Shown here: positions 16,440 through 24,211 of the stretch, in pieces
Layout of the letters: every line of letters starts with the position of its first letter
Position numbering within the stretch: the stretch's first letter is position 1
Assembly (NCBI GenBank): GCA_038144955.1
Contig: JAYQOT010000006.1
Coordinates: 1-55,975 of the forward strand
DNA: 55,975 bases
Source: Ga0077527 sp038144955
GTDB lineage: Bacteria > Pseudomonadota > Gammaproteobacteria > Burkholderiales > SG8-41
Direction of reading: 5' to 3'
Program-made: the position numbers and the translations under genes
Notes under the pieces: model-generated
What the model was told of the DNA's origin: nothing
Seen by the model: only the letters and a program-made list of their open reading frames with translations
Database searches by the model: none

Positions 16440-17672
16440 ATGGCGAGCGCAAAGGGTATCAAGGAAGTCAGCTATGTGGATGTAGGCAGCATTGGTGGCA
16501 GCCACGCACACGATGCCGCTTCCTGCGGCCTGCAACAGACCGGATGGTTCGACTGTGCCGGCGGTGGCCAGGTGGTGGTGAAAAACAACATCGCCTACGT
16601 CGGCAACATGCAGAACCCCCACGGCACACTGATCATCGACGTCAAGGATCCGAAAAAACCAAAAACCATCGCTGAAATCAAGATGCCGGTAGGCACGCAC
16701 TCGCACAAGGTGCGCGTGGAAGGCGACCTGATGATCACCAACCGCGAAGTACTGGGTGCCCATGCTTTGAAGGGCCAGGTACCGCCTGAAGGTTATACCG
16801 GCGGCATCAGCATTTACGACGTTTCCAATCCGTCCAAGCCCAAGCTGATCACCGACTGGAATGCCACCGACAAGTCCCCCGCACGCTACGCCCGCGGCGT
16901 GCACCGCTTCGACTTCGATGGCCGTTATGCCTATCTTTCACCGACGATGGACGGCTACTTCGGCAACATCGTGCTGATCCTCGACCTGAAAAACCCGGCC
17001 AAGCCCGAAGAAGTCGGTCGCTGGCACATGCCCGGCCAGTGGATTGCCGGCGGCGAAAAACCCACCTGGAAAAACGACGCCCACAAATGCCATCACCCGC
17101 TGCGCATGGGCAACCGCCTCTACACCAGCTACTGGCAGGGCGGCCTGGTGATCCTCGACATCGACGATATGAGCAAACCCAAGCTGGTGTCAGGCCTCGA
17201 CTGGAGCCCGCCCTTCCCCTGGCCCACGCACACCGCGCTACCGATCCCGTTCAAGATCAAGAACCGCAATTTCATGCTGGTGACCGATGAGGATGTGTTC
17301 CGGCAGGAAGATTACTTCCCCTATCCGGCAGCGTTCCTGTGGATGGTGGACATCTCCGATGAGAAGCATCCCCAGCCGATCTCTACCTACCAGATTCCGG
17401 ACATGCCGGATGGCCCGCAGCCGCGCATGACCGGCTGCCACCAGCCCTGCGAAATCGTCACCGGCACTGAAATTCCGGTCGCCTGGTTTGCCTACGGCCT
17501 GCGCATCATCGACATCTCCAACCCGCATGCACTGAAGGAAGTGGCGCACTTCATGCCGGATGTGCCGCAGGGTTCGGACCGGGTGCAGAGCAACGACGTC
17601 ACCGTTGACGACCGTGGCCTGATCTACCTGCTGGACCGGGTGCGCGGACTGCATATCCTCGAGCGGACGTAA
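16440..17672 (+). CDS. LVIVD-repeat beta-propeller protein
   Basis: The 410-residue protein is built from repeated blades of the LVIVD type (LIIDVKDPKKPK, SIYDVSNPSKPK, LILDLKNPAKPE, VILDIDDMSKPK, MVDISDEKHPQP, IIDISNPHALKE). A striking set of histidines and cysteines lies at blade tops: SHAHD, GTHSHKV, GVHRFD, HKCHHPL, PTHTALP and TGCHQPCE. They could form a metal centre like that of SBP56/methanethiol oxidase-type propellers. There is no signal peptide. The ATG at 16440 has only a weak upstream AGGG. It is divergent from the hydrolase run and 309 bases before a Bug gene on the same strand. The function is unknown. Confidence 0.8.
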   Translation: MASAKGIKEVSYVDVGSIGGSHAHDAASCGLQQTGWFDCAGGGQVVVKNNIAYVGNMQNPHGTLIIDVKDPKKPKTIAEIKMPVGTHSHKVRVEGDLMITNREVLGAHALKGQVPPEGYTGGISIYDVSNPSKPKLITDWNATDKSPARYARGVHRFDFDGRYAYLSPTMDGYFGNIVLILDLKNPAKPEEVGRWHMPGQWIAGGEKPTWKNDAHKCHHPLRMGNRLYTSYWQGGLVILDIDDMSKPKLVSGLDWSPPFPWPTHTALPIPFKIKNRNFMLVTDEDVFRQEDYFPYPAAFLWMVDISDEKHPQPISTYQIPDMPDGPQPRMTGCHQPCEIVTGTEIPVAWFAYGLRIIDISNPHALKEVAHFMPDVPQGSDRVQSNDVTVDDRGLIYLLDRVRGLHILERT

Positions 17673-17981
17673 CCGGACACCAGGCCGAAGTCTTGAGTCA
17701 TAAACATCCGGCTGCTGATCTGCTCGCACGCCGGCGCGAGCGCGCCCTGCAGTTGCGGGTTGAACGTGCTCGGCGAAGCATTCGCACTGTCCGTTCTGGC
17801 CGATCACGTTCGGGTCTATCCGGAGAAGTTCACCGGATTCACCCTGACCCGCTTTGACGGAGAGCGTATAACCGTCTGGACAGCGGGAATGATTCTCGAG
17901 TCTGATAAACTCGGACCCGATCGGCGCAATAACAAAAATAAAATGATGTCGATCTACAAAAACATAAAAGAGGAGAGAAAC
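17673..17981. other. Intergenic stretch before the fourth Bug gene
   Basis: The 309 bases hold an open frame in phase with the Bug gene (from a stop at 17694), but no ribosome binding site or recognisable protein. The last 60 bases are A-rich and carry the AGAGGAGAG binding site of the next gene. No terminator or clear promoter was seen. Confidence 0.5.
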
Positions 17982-18944
17982 ATGAAACGCTATTTTTTTG
18001 CAGCGCTGCTGCCCGTTTTCTTCGGCATTGCAGGCCCGGCGACCTCAGCGGAATACCCGACCCGACCCGTGCGGATGGTCGTTTCGTTCGCACCCGGTGG
18101 AGGTGTCGATACGACCTCGCGGATTTATGCGCCGAAACTCAGCGAATACATGGGCCAGCACTGGGTGGTGGACAATCGTGCAGGTGCAGCCGGGAATATC
18201 GCGAGCGAAATCGTTGCCGGTTCCAGTCCGGACGGTCATACGGTACTGGTGGCCCTAGACACCCAGCTCTCGGCAAATCCGAGTCTCTACAAACTGCCTT
18301 TCAGCGTGGAAAAAGACCTGCAGCCAGTCGTCATCCTAGCGGTCAGTGACCAAGTCCTGGTTCTGAACAACAATGTTGCCGCCAGGACCGTGAAGGAGTT
18401 CGTCGCACTGGCCAAACAAAAACCTGGCGCTTTGCGTCATGGATCGGCAGCCCTGGGCAGTTCGAATCACCTGGCGGCTGAACTGTTCAAGAAGGTAGCC
18501 GGGACTGACATCCTTCATGTTCCATACAAGGGAGCGGGCCCCGCAGTCACTGCCTTGATCTCGGGCGAAATCCAGATGAACATCAGTTCCACCGCTTCGA
18601 CCATCGGCCACATTCAGGCCGGTCGGGTTCGTCCGCTGGCGACAACCGGGCTCAAGCGCAGCAAAGTGCTGCCCAACGTGGCCACGGTCGCGGAAACCTA
18701 TCCCAATTTCGAGGCCATACAGTGGTATGCCCTCGTCGTACCGGGCAAGACCCCAAAGAATATCGTCGACCGCATTTACAGGGACTCGATCAAGGCGATG
18801 AACACCCCCGAAGTACAGGCGGCGATGGACAAACTGGGACTGCAGCAGGATCGAGCCACACCGGAACAACTGCGCGTGCGCATCAAGAAAGAAACCGCAC
18901 AGTGGAGCGGGATCATCAAGGAGACGGGAATCAAACTGAATTGA
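17982..18944 (+). CDS. Bug/TctC-family periplasmic substrate-binding protein
   Basis: This 320-residue protein has a signal peptide at residues 1-22 (cleavage after ATSA). EYPTRPVRMVVSFAPGGGVD and HVPYKGAGPAVTALISGEIQ follow in the standard positions. ATG 17982 is preceded by AGAGGAGAGAAAC; an in-frame TTG at 17760 is ignored because it would bury the signal peptide. It is the only Bug gene of the four on the plus strand. It lies downstream of the LVIVD gene and is the last gene of the accessory block before tRNA-Ser(TGA). Confidence 0.9.
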   Translation: MKRYFFAALLPVFFGIAGPATSAEYPTRPVRMVVSFAPGGGVDTTSRIYAPKLSEYMGQHWVVDNRAGAAGNIASEIVAGSSPDGHTVLVALDTQLSANPSLYKLPFSVEKDLQPVVILAVSDQVLVLNNNVAARTVKEFVALAKQKPGALRHGSAALGSSNHLAAELFKKVAGTDILHVPYKGAGPAVTALISGEIQMNISSTASTIGHIQAGRVRPLATTGLKRSKVLPNVATVAETYPNFEAIQWYALVVPGKTPKNIVDRIYRDSIKAMNTPEVQAAMDKLGLQQDRATPEQLRVRIKKETAQWSGIIKETGIKLN

Positions 18945-19050
18945 TTCGCGAAGTGTAACTGGCGCTTCGCTGGATCAGCTTGACAGGTTTTGTGCCCGAA
19001 ATCGGCTCATCCCGGTAATGGGAAAGCCTGTCAGGCCATTGCACGTATTC

Positions 19051-19140
19051 TGGCGGAGAGTGTGAGATTCGAACTCACGAGGGCCGTGAGGCCCTGCCGG
19101 TTTTCAAGACCGGTGCATTCAACCGCTCTGCCAACTCTCC
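19051..19140 (-). tRNA. tRNA-Ser(TGA)
   Basis: This 90-base class II tRNA has acceptor stem GGAGAGT/ACTCTCC and encoded CCA (19051-19053). The anticodon loop CTTGAAA on CCGGT/ACCGG gives anticodon TGA for UCA and related codons. The long variable arm includes AGGGCC/GGCCCT. Its 3' end points toward the accessory block that ends at 18944. No clear T-rich terminator follows it. Confidence 0.97.
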
Positions 19141-19415
19141 GTGCCGCCTGATTATCCCACTGCCGGTTTTGGCTCCGGCCGCGCCTCACGGCGCTTAACC
19201 AGCCCTGCAACAGGTTTGCGGGGGCGCATTGTAGCGCCAAAATGACAGATATCGGCCATGCGGATGGGGATTATGGAAAATAATGTCATTTATTATCAAT
19301 AATTTAAAAAACCAGAAATGCCGGAAAAACCTCCGGTTTTGATTGAAACTTTCCCCCGCTTTCAGTAGTCTTATGCCCGACCGATTGGGTCAACCTTCAT
19401 TGGAGAACCAAAGAT
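19141..19415. other. Intergenic region between tRNA-Ser and the BI-1-like gene
   Basis: The 275 bases include a TACAAT -10-like element for the tRNA on the minus strand near 19230 and a markedly AT-rich tract at 19268-19316. TTGAAA at 19344-19349 is a possible -35 for the plus-strand membrane protein gene, with a weak TAGTCT 17 bases later. No gene was found. Confidence 0.4.
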
Positions 19416-20117
19416 ATGCAACCTGACCTGCAATCCGGAACGTATAGCGCCGGCTCACAGGACATTGCCGTCCAGCAGAACAAGGTACTGCGCAACACGT
19501 ACCTGCTGCTCGCGTTGTCGCTGATCCCCACCGTGATCGGCGCCGCCGTCGGCACGCATTTCATCAATTTCAGCTTCATGCGCGCGAGCCCGATCATGTC
19601 CGCGCTGGTGATGCTCGCCGTTTTCTATGGCTGGATTTTTGCCATTGAGAAGAATCGCGACAGCGCCCTCGGCGTCGGCCTGCTGCTCGGCTTTACCGCC
19701 TTTCTCGGAATCATGCTTGCCCCGCTGCTGCAGCAAGTGCTTGCACTGCGCAACGGTGGCCAGCTGGTGATGATGGCTGCCGGCGGCACCGCGGCGGTGT
19801 TCTTCGTACTCTCGGGCATCGCTGCCACCACCCAGCGCGATTTCAGTTTCCTCAACAAGTTCCTGCTGGTCGGTTTTGTGGTGATCATGCTGGCGGTTCT
19901 GGCCAACATTTTCCTGCAAAGCCCGCTGATGCACCTGGTACTGTGCGGCGCGTTCATCATTTTCTCGTCAGCCATCATCCTGTGGCAGATCAACGCCATC
20001 GTGCGTGGCGGGGAAACCAATTACGTATCAGCAACTCTGTCGCTCTACGTCGCGCTCTACAACATCTTCACCAGCCTGCTGCAGATACTCGGCATCATGG
20101 GCGGCGACCGCGATTGA
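19416..20117 (+). CDS. Bax inhibitor-1/YccA-family membrane protein
   Basis: The 233-residue protein has seven hydrophobic segments. It has the family features YLLLALSLIPTVIGAAVG in the first segment, YGWIFAIEKN after the second, and SSAIILWQINAIVRGGETNY plus a final helix with LYNIFTSLLQIL near the C-terminus. YccA in E. coli modulates FtsH proteolysis of membrane proteins; related proteins act as pH-sensitive calcium leak channels. TTGGAGAACC precedes ATG 19416. It is a single-gene unit ending in a strong bidirectional terminator facing rlmD. Confidence 0.92.
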   Translation: MQPDLQSGTYSAGSQDIAVQQNKVLRNTYLLLALSLIPTVIGAAVGTHFINFSFMRASPIMSALVMLAVFYGWIFAIEKNRDSALGVGLLLGFTAFLGIMLAPLLQQVLALRNGGQLVMMAAGGTAAVFFVLSGIAATTQRDFSFLNKFLLVGFVVIMLAVLANIFLQSPLMHLVLCGAFIIFSSAIILWQINAIVRGGETNYVSATLSLYVALYNIFTSLLQILGIMGGDRD

Positions 20118-20132
20118 GCGGTTACACCCCCT

Positions 20133-20166
20133 AAAAAAAAGCGGCCTGCGGGCCGCTTTTTTTTTT
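20133..20166. terminator. Bidirectional terminator between BI-1-like gene and rlmD
   Basis: AAGCGGCC and GGCCGCTT form a stem around TGCG, with eight or more A on the left and T on the right. It can end both converging transcripts, including the long minus-strand line that finishes with rlmD. Confidence 0.9.
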
Positions 20167-20182
20167 GTACAGGAGAGCGTCA

Positions 20183-21517
20183 TCAACACCGTTCCAACAG
20201 CCCCATCGATTCGACGTGCGCGGTATGCGGGAACATGTTGACGATGCCGGCGGCACGCAGCTGGTAGCCGTGTACCGCCACCAGCACCTCGGCATCGCGC
20301 GCCAGAGTCGCCGGATTGCACGACACGTAGACAATGCGGCGCGGACCATGGGCACCGATCAGCTTGACCAGTTCCATCGCACCGTCGCGCGGCGGGTCGA
20401 TCAGCAGCTTGTCGCAAGCGCCCAGCGCCGACCATTGCGCGGCGTCGATCTTGAACAGGTCCATGGTCAGGAATCTCGTGTTGCCGGCAAGGCCATTGAT
20501 CTGCGCATTCTGTTGCGCGCGCGCAATCAGTCCCGCGCTGCCCTCAATGGCGGTGACCTGCGCCCCGCTGCGCGCGATCGGCAACGTGAAATTGCCCAGC
20601 CCGCAGAACAGGTCGGCGATGGATTCCCCGGGGCGCGGGTCGAGCAGCGACAGCGCCCGCCGTACCAGCACCCGGTTGATGGCGTGGTTGACCTGGGTGA
20701 AATCGGTCGGGCGGAAATGGATCTGCACGCCGAATTCCGGCAGCGTGTAATACAGTTTGTCCGCACCCGGTGGATGAAACACGGTTTCGGTGCCGGGGCC
20801 GCCGGTCTGCAGCCAGAACACGATGCCGTACCGGTCGGCGAAGGCGCGCAGCGCCGCCTCATCCGCCGGCAGCAGCGGTTCGAGTATGCGCAGCACCAGC
20901 ACGTCGGCCGTTTCAGTGATGGCCAGTTCGATCTGCGGCAATCGCGCCCGGATGCTGAGACTGCCAACCAGTTCACGCAGCGGCAGCAACAGGTCTGATA
21001 TGCGCCTCGGCAGCACTTCGCAGGCAGTCATGTCGGCGACAAAGCTGCTACGCCTTTCATGGAATCCGACCAGCACCGTGCCCTTCTTCAGCACGTTGCG
21101 CACGGTGAGCCGCGCGCGATGGCGGTAACCCCAGGCAGGCCCCTGGATCGCCGGCAGAATCTGCTCCGGCACCACCTTGCCGATATGGCGCAGGTTGTCC
21201 TCGAGCACGCGCTGTTTGGCGGCGACCTGGGTGCGCAGATCCATGTGCTGCAGGCTGCAGCCACCGCAGAGGCCGAAGAACGCGCAGCCGGGATCGGTGC
21301 GCGAGACGCTTTCACGGAATATGCGGGTTGCATAGCCCTGCTCAAAAGCGGGCTTGCGACGGTAGATGGCAGCATCGACGACTTCCCCGGGCAACGCGCC
21401 CTCGATGAATAGCACCTTGCCGCCAAGCCGGGCGATGCCCTTGCCTTCGTGATCCAGGGACTCGATGTGCAGCGGACCGGCCGCTGTCGTCCGCGGAGTG
21501 TTGCTGCGGCCGCGCAT
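20183..21517 (-). CDS. rlmD: 23S rRNA (uracil(1939)-C5)-methyltransferase RlmD
   Basis: The 444-residue enzyme makes m5U1939 in 23S rRNA using SAM. A TRAM domain lies at the N-terminus (IESLDHEGKGIARLGGKVLF). The four cysteines of the [4Fe-4S] cluster are at 78, 84, 87 and 166, matching the RumA pattern. The SAM motif DLFCGLGNFTLPIA is near residue 300. LLIDPPRDGA and the catalytic cysteine in YVSCNPATLARD follow. Its ATG overlaps the stop of the exonuclease gene by one base (TGATG), so translation is coupled. It is the last gene of the long minus-strand line. Confidence 0.95.
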   Translation of the reverse strand: MRGRSNTPRTTAAGPLHIESLDHEGKGIARLGGKVLFIEGALPGEVVDAAIYRRKPAFEQGYATRIFRESVSRTDPGCAFFGLCGGCSLQHMDLRTQVAAKQRVLEDNLRHIGKVVPEQILPAIQGPAWGYRHRARLTVRNVLKKGTVLVGFHERRSSFVADMTACEVLPRRISDLLLPLRELVGSLSIRARLPQIELAITETADVLVLRILEPLLPADEAALRAFADRYGIVFWLQTGGPGTETVFHPPGADKLYYTLPEFGVQIHFRPTDFTQVNHAINRVLVRRALSLLDPRPGESIADLFCGLGNFTLPIARSGAQVTAIEGSAGLIARAQQNAQINGLAGNTRFLTMDLFKIDAAQWSALGACDKLLIDPPRDGAMELVKLIGAHGPRRIVYVSCNPATLARDAEVLVAVHGYQLRAAGIVNMFPHTAHVESMGLLERC

Positions 21518-22293
21518 CAGACCTTCCAGCGGGCCAGGAACTCCTGCCAGTGCGGCTGTCCGGTTTTTTCCAGTACGGCTCTCACTGCGGCAAGCTGCGC
21601 ATCATGCAGCGCCGGTGTCAGCGTACCGCGCATCTGCTGGAAGCGCAGGAACACCAGATAGGTATTGACGACATCGGTCTCGCAATAACGCCAGATGTCC
21701 TCTAGCCTGCCCGCCTGGAATGCACCCCAAACGGCAGAACCATCCATGCCCAGTTTTCCGGGCAGTCCCATCAGTTGCGCCAGCGCATCCAGCGGCGCAT
21801 TGGCACGGGCCTGGTACATCGCCAGCAGATCCATCAGATCGAGATGGCGCTGGTGATAGCGGCTGATGTAGTTGTTCCACTTGAACTCGCGATCATCTTC
21901 GCCCTGGTCCCAGTAGCGCGCCGCCTTCACGCCGTGCATCAGTCCGCGGTAGTGCAATACCGGCAGATCGAAGCAGCCGCCGTTCCACGACACGATCTGC
22001 GGCGTGTATTTTTCGATGCCGTCGAAAAACCGCTGGATGATCTCGCCTTCGCTTTCGCCAGCCGCGCCCAGCGACCACACGCGGAAACTGTCACGGTCCT
22101 GAAGCGCACACGAAATCACCAGCACCCGGTGCAGGTAATGAGGCAGGAAGTCGCTGCCATGTGTCTGGCGTCGCAGCTGGAACGCCATCTCGGCGACATC
22201 GGCATCGGAAACGCTGTCGTCGATCCCGTGCAGACGGCGGATGCCGTCCACATCGGGCACGGTCTCGATGTCGAACACCAGCGTGGAATTCAA
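21517..22293 (-). CDS. Predicted 3'-5' exonuclease, PolB exonuclease-like
   Basis: The 258-residue protein matches the family of predicted 3'-5' exonucleases related to the proofreading domain of DNA polymerase B. DEDD-type motifs are FDIETVPD (residues 6-13), SWNGGCFDLPVLHYR, and the C-terminal YCETDVVNTYLVFLR. The start is TTG 22291-22293 with AAAGGA upstream; no suitable ATG is nearby. It sits between cysM and rlmD and is coupled to rlmD. The biological role of this family is not well defined. Confidence 0.85.
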   Translation of the reverse strand: MNSTLVFDIETVPDVDGIRRLHGIDDSVSDADVAEMAFQLRRQTHGSDFLPHYLHRVLVISCALQDRDSFRVWSLGAAGESEGEIIQRFFDGIEKYTPQIVSWNGGCFDLPVLHYRGLMHGVKAARYWDQGEDDREFKWNNYISRYHQRHLDLMDLLAMYQARANAPLDALAQLMGLPGKLGMDGSAVWGAFQAGRLEDIWRYCETDVVNTYLVFLRFQQMRGTLTPALHDAQLAAVRAVLEKTGQPHWQEFLARWKV

Positions 22294-22306
22294 CTATTTT
22301 CCTTTA

Positions 22307-22321
22307 AAAACAATTACTTAT
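22307..22321. repeat. AT-rich dispersed motif, divergent copy
   Basis: AAAACAATTACTTAT resembles the 19-base motif found at 33696-33714 and 43760-43778. It lies in the 32-base gap between cysM and the exonuclease gene. Confidence 0.4.
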
Positions 22322-22325
22322 AATA

Positions 22326-23210
22326 TCAGGCAAAAATGCCGGTGGAGAGGTAGCGGTCACCGCGATCGCAGACGATGAAGACGATGACCGCGTTCTCGAC
22401 CTGCGCGGAAATCTGCAGCGCGGACCACAGCGCACCCCCTGAAGACACGCCGGCAAAGATGCCCTCTTCACTGGCCAGGAGCCGCGTTGTTTGTTCGGCA
22501 TCAGTCTGGTTCACTTCGACCACCTGGTCCACCCGCGACCAGTCACAGATTTTCGGCAGATAGGCCGCCGGCCATTTGCGTATGCCGGCGATCTGCGAAC
22601 CGTCGGACGGCTGACAGCCGATGATCTTGATATCCGGATTTTTTTCCTTCAGATAACGCGACACACCCATGATGGTGCCGGTAGTGCCCATACTGGAAAC
22701 GAAATGGGTGACCCTGCCGCCGGTGTCGCGCCAGATTTCCGGACCGGTGCCTTCGTAATGCGCCAGAGGATTGTCGGGATTGGCGAACTGGTCGAGCATC
22801 ACACCACGGCCTTCACGAACCATGCGCTCGGCGACATCGCGCGCACCTTCCATGCTGACTTCCTTCGGCGTCAGCACCAGTTCGGCACCGTAGACACGCA
22901 TGGTCTGCTGGCGCTCCAGCGACTGGTTTTCCGGCATCACCAGCACCATGCGATAACCCATGATCGCCGCCGCCATTGCCAGCGCTATCCCGGTATTGCC
23001 GCTGGTGGCTTCGATCAGCGTATCCCCCGGCATGATGATGCCGCGCTCTTGGGCACGGCGGATCATCGACAGCGCCGGCCGGTCCTTGACCGATCCGGCC
23101 GGATTGTTGCCTTCAAGCTTGGCCAGCAGCGTATTGGAGGTCGTCCCCGGCAACCGCTTCAGCTGTACGAGAGGCGTCTCCCCGATGAAGTTTTCGAGGG
23201 TGCGATACAT
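22326..23210 (-). CDS. cysM: Cysteine synthase B (O-acetylserine sulfhydrylase)
   Basis: The 294-residue PLP enzyme forms cysteine from O-acetylserine and sulfide or thiosulfate. The PLP lysine is in GNNPAGSVKDRPA, the substrate loop is TSGNTGIALAMAAA, and the phosphate-binding loop is SSMGTTGTIMGVSRYL. It resembles CysM rather than CysK in its short length and CDRGDRYLST ending. ATG 23208-23210 is preferred, with AGG seven bases upstream; an in-frame TTG at 23216 would overlap the hldD stop. It follows hldD closely and continues the LPS/metabolic line. Confidence 0.93.
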   Translation of the reverse strand: MYRTLENFIGETPLVQLKRLPGTTSNTLLAKLEGNNPAGSVKDRPALSMIRRAQERGIIMPGDTLIEATSGNTGIALAMAAAIMGYRMVLVMPENQSLERQQTMRVYGAELVLTPKEVSMEGARDVAERMVREGRGVMLDQFANPDNPLAHYEGTGPEIWRDTGGRVTHFVSSMGTTGTIMGVSRYLKEKNPDIKIIGCQPSDGSQIAGIRKWPAAYLPKICDWSRVDQVVEVNQTDAEQTTRLLASEEGIFAGVSSGGALWSALQISAQVENAVIVFIVCDRGDRYLSTGIFA

Positions 23211-23212
23211 GC

Positions 23213-24211
23213 TCAACCTGCGGTGGCCAGCAACTGCCGGCAGTAATGCGCAACACCCTGCTCTACGGTCAGGAATGATTCCTGGTAAGCACCGGCACCG
23301 CGCAGCGCGGTCAGATCAGCCTGTGTATAACTCTGGTATTTGCCTTTCAGATCACCGGGAAAGGCGATATAGCGGATGATGCCCTGCTGCTGTAGCTGCG
23401 CCAGCGACAAGGCATTCTTGCCTTCGGCGCCGCGGCAGGCATTGACTGTCGCCACCGCGACATCGTTGAACGACTGCGCCGCGCCGGTACCGCAGTTGAA
23501 AATGCCGGAGATCACCGGATTGTCGAGGAAATGCAGGTTGACCTTGACCACGTCCTCCACCGAGACGAAATCGCGGCGCTGCTCGCCATTGCCGTACCCC
23601 CCGCTGCCTTCGAACAGCCGCACATGACCTTCGGCACGGTACTGGTTAAAGAAATGGAAAGCAACGGAAGCCATGCGCCCTTTGTGCTGCTCACGGTTGC
23701 CGTAAACATTGAAATAGCGCAGTCCGACCACCTGAGAGCCACCAGCCGGGAGGCGGCGCACGCGCTGGTCAAAAAGCAGCTTCGAGTAGCCGTAAACGTT
23801 GAGCGGCCCTTCGCAGGCAGGATCCTCGCGAAAACCAGGATGCGCGCCGTAGGTTGCCGCCGAGGATGCATAAATCAGCGGAATCATTTCGGCATTGCAG
23901 AAATCGAGCAGCGTGCAGGAATAGGCGTAGTTGGTATCCATCACGTAGCGACCATCGCTGGCGGTGGTGTCGGAACAGGCGCCCTGGTGCAGGATCGCCT
24001 TCAGCGAGCGGCGGAAATCGCCGGACTTGATCCGGGCGAGGAATTCATCCTTGTCGAGATAATCGCTGATCGCACAGTCGGCCAGGTTGCGGAACTTGTC
24101 ACCCTGGGTCAGGTCATCGACCGCGATGATCTCGGTAATGCCCCGGGCATTGAGTCCTTTGACGAGATTGGCGCCGATGAAACCTGCAGCGCCGGTAACT
24201 ACATATGCCAT
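23213..24211 (-). CDS. hldD: ADP-L-glycero-D-manno-heptose 6-epimerase
   Basis: The 332-residue short-chain dehydrogenase/reductase-type epimerase makes ADP-L-glycero-D-manno-heptose for the LPS inner core. The NADP-binding motif VTGAAGFIGANL is at residues 5-16. The catalytic Tyr140 and Lys144 are in NVYGYSKLLFD, and Ser/Thr come from YASSAATYG. It overlaps the end of rfaE1 by 13 bases, so the two heptose genes are translated together. cysM begins almost at its stop. Confidence 0.96.
   Translation of the reverse strand: MAYVVTGAAGFIGANLVKGLNARGITEIIAVDDLTQGDKFRNLADCAISDYLDKDEFLARIKSGDFRRSLKAILHQGACSDTTASDGRYVMDTNYAYSCTLLDFCNAEMIPLIYASSAATYGAHPGFREDPACEGPLNVYGYSKLLFDQRVRRLPAGGSQVVGLRYFNVYGNREQHKGRMASVAFHFFNQYRAEGHVRLFEGSGGYGNGEQRRDFVSVEDVVKVNLHFLDNPVISGIFNCGTGAAQSFNDVAVATVNACRGAEGKNALSLAQLQQQGIIRYIAFPGDLKGKYQSYTQADLTALRGAGAYQESFLTVEQGVAHYCRQLLATAG

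Noticed and set aside
17695..17981. In-frame extension upstream of the fourth Bug protein
   Set aside because: The signal peptide and strong ribosome binding site at 17982 mark the true start; the extension would prevent export.
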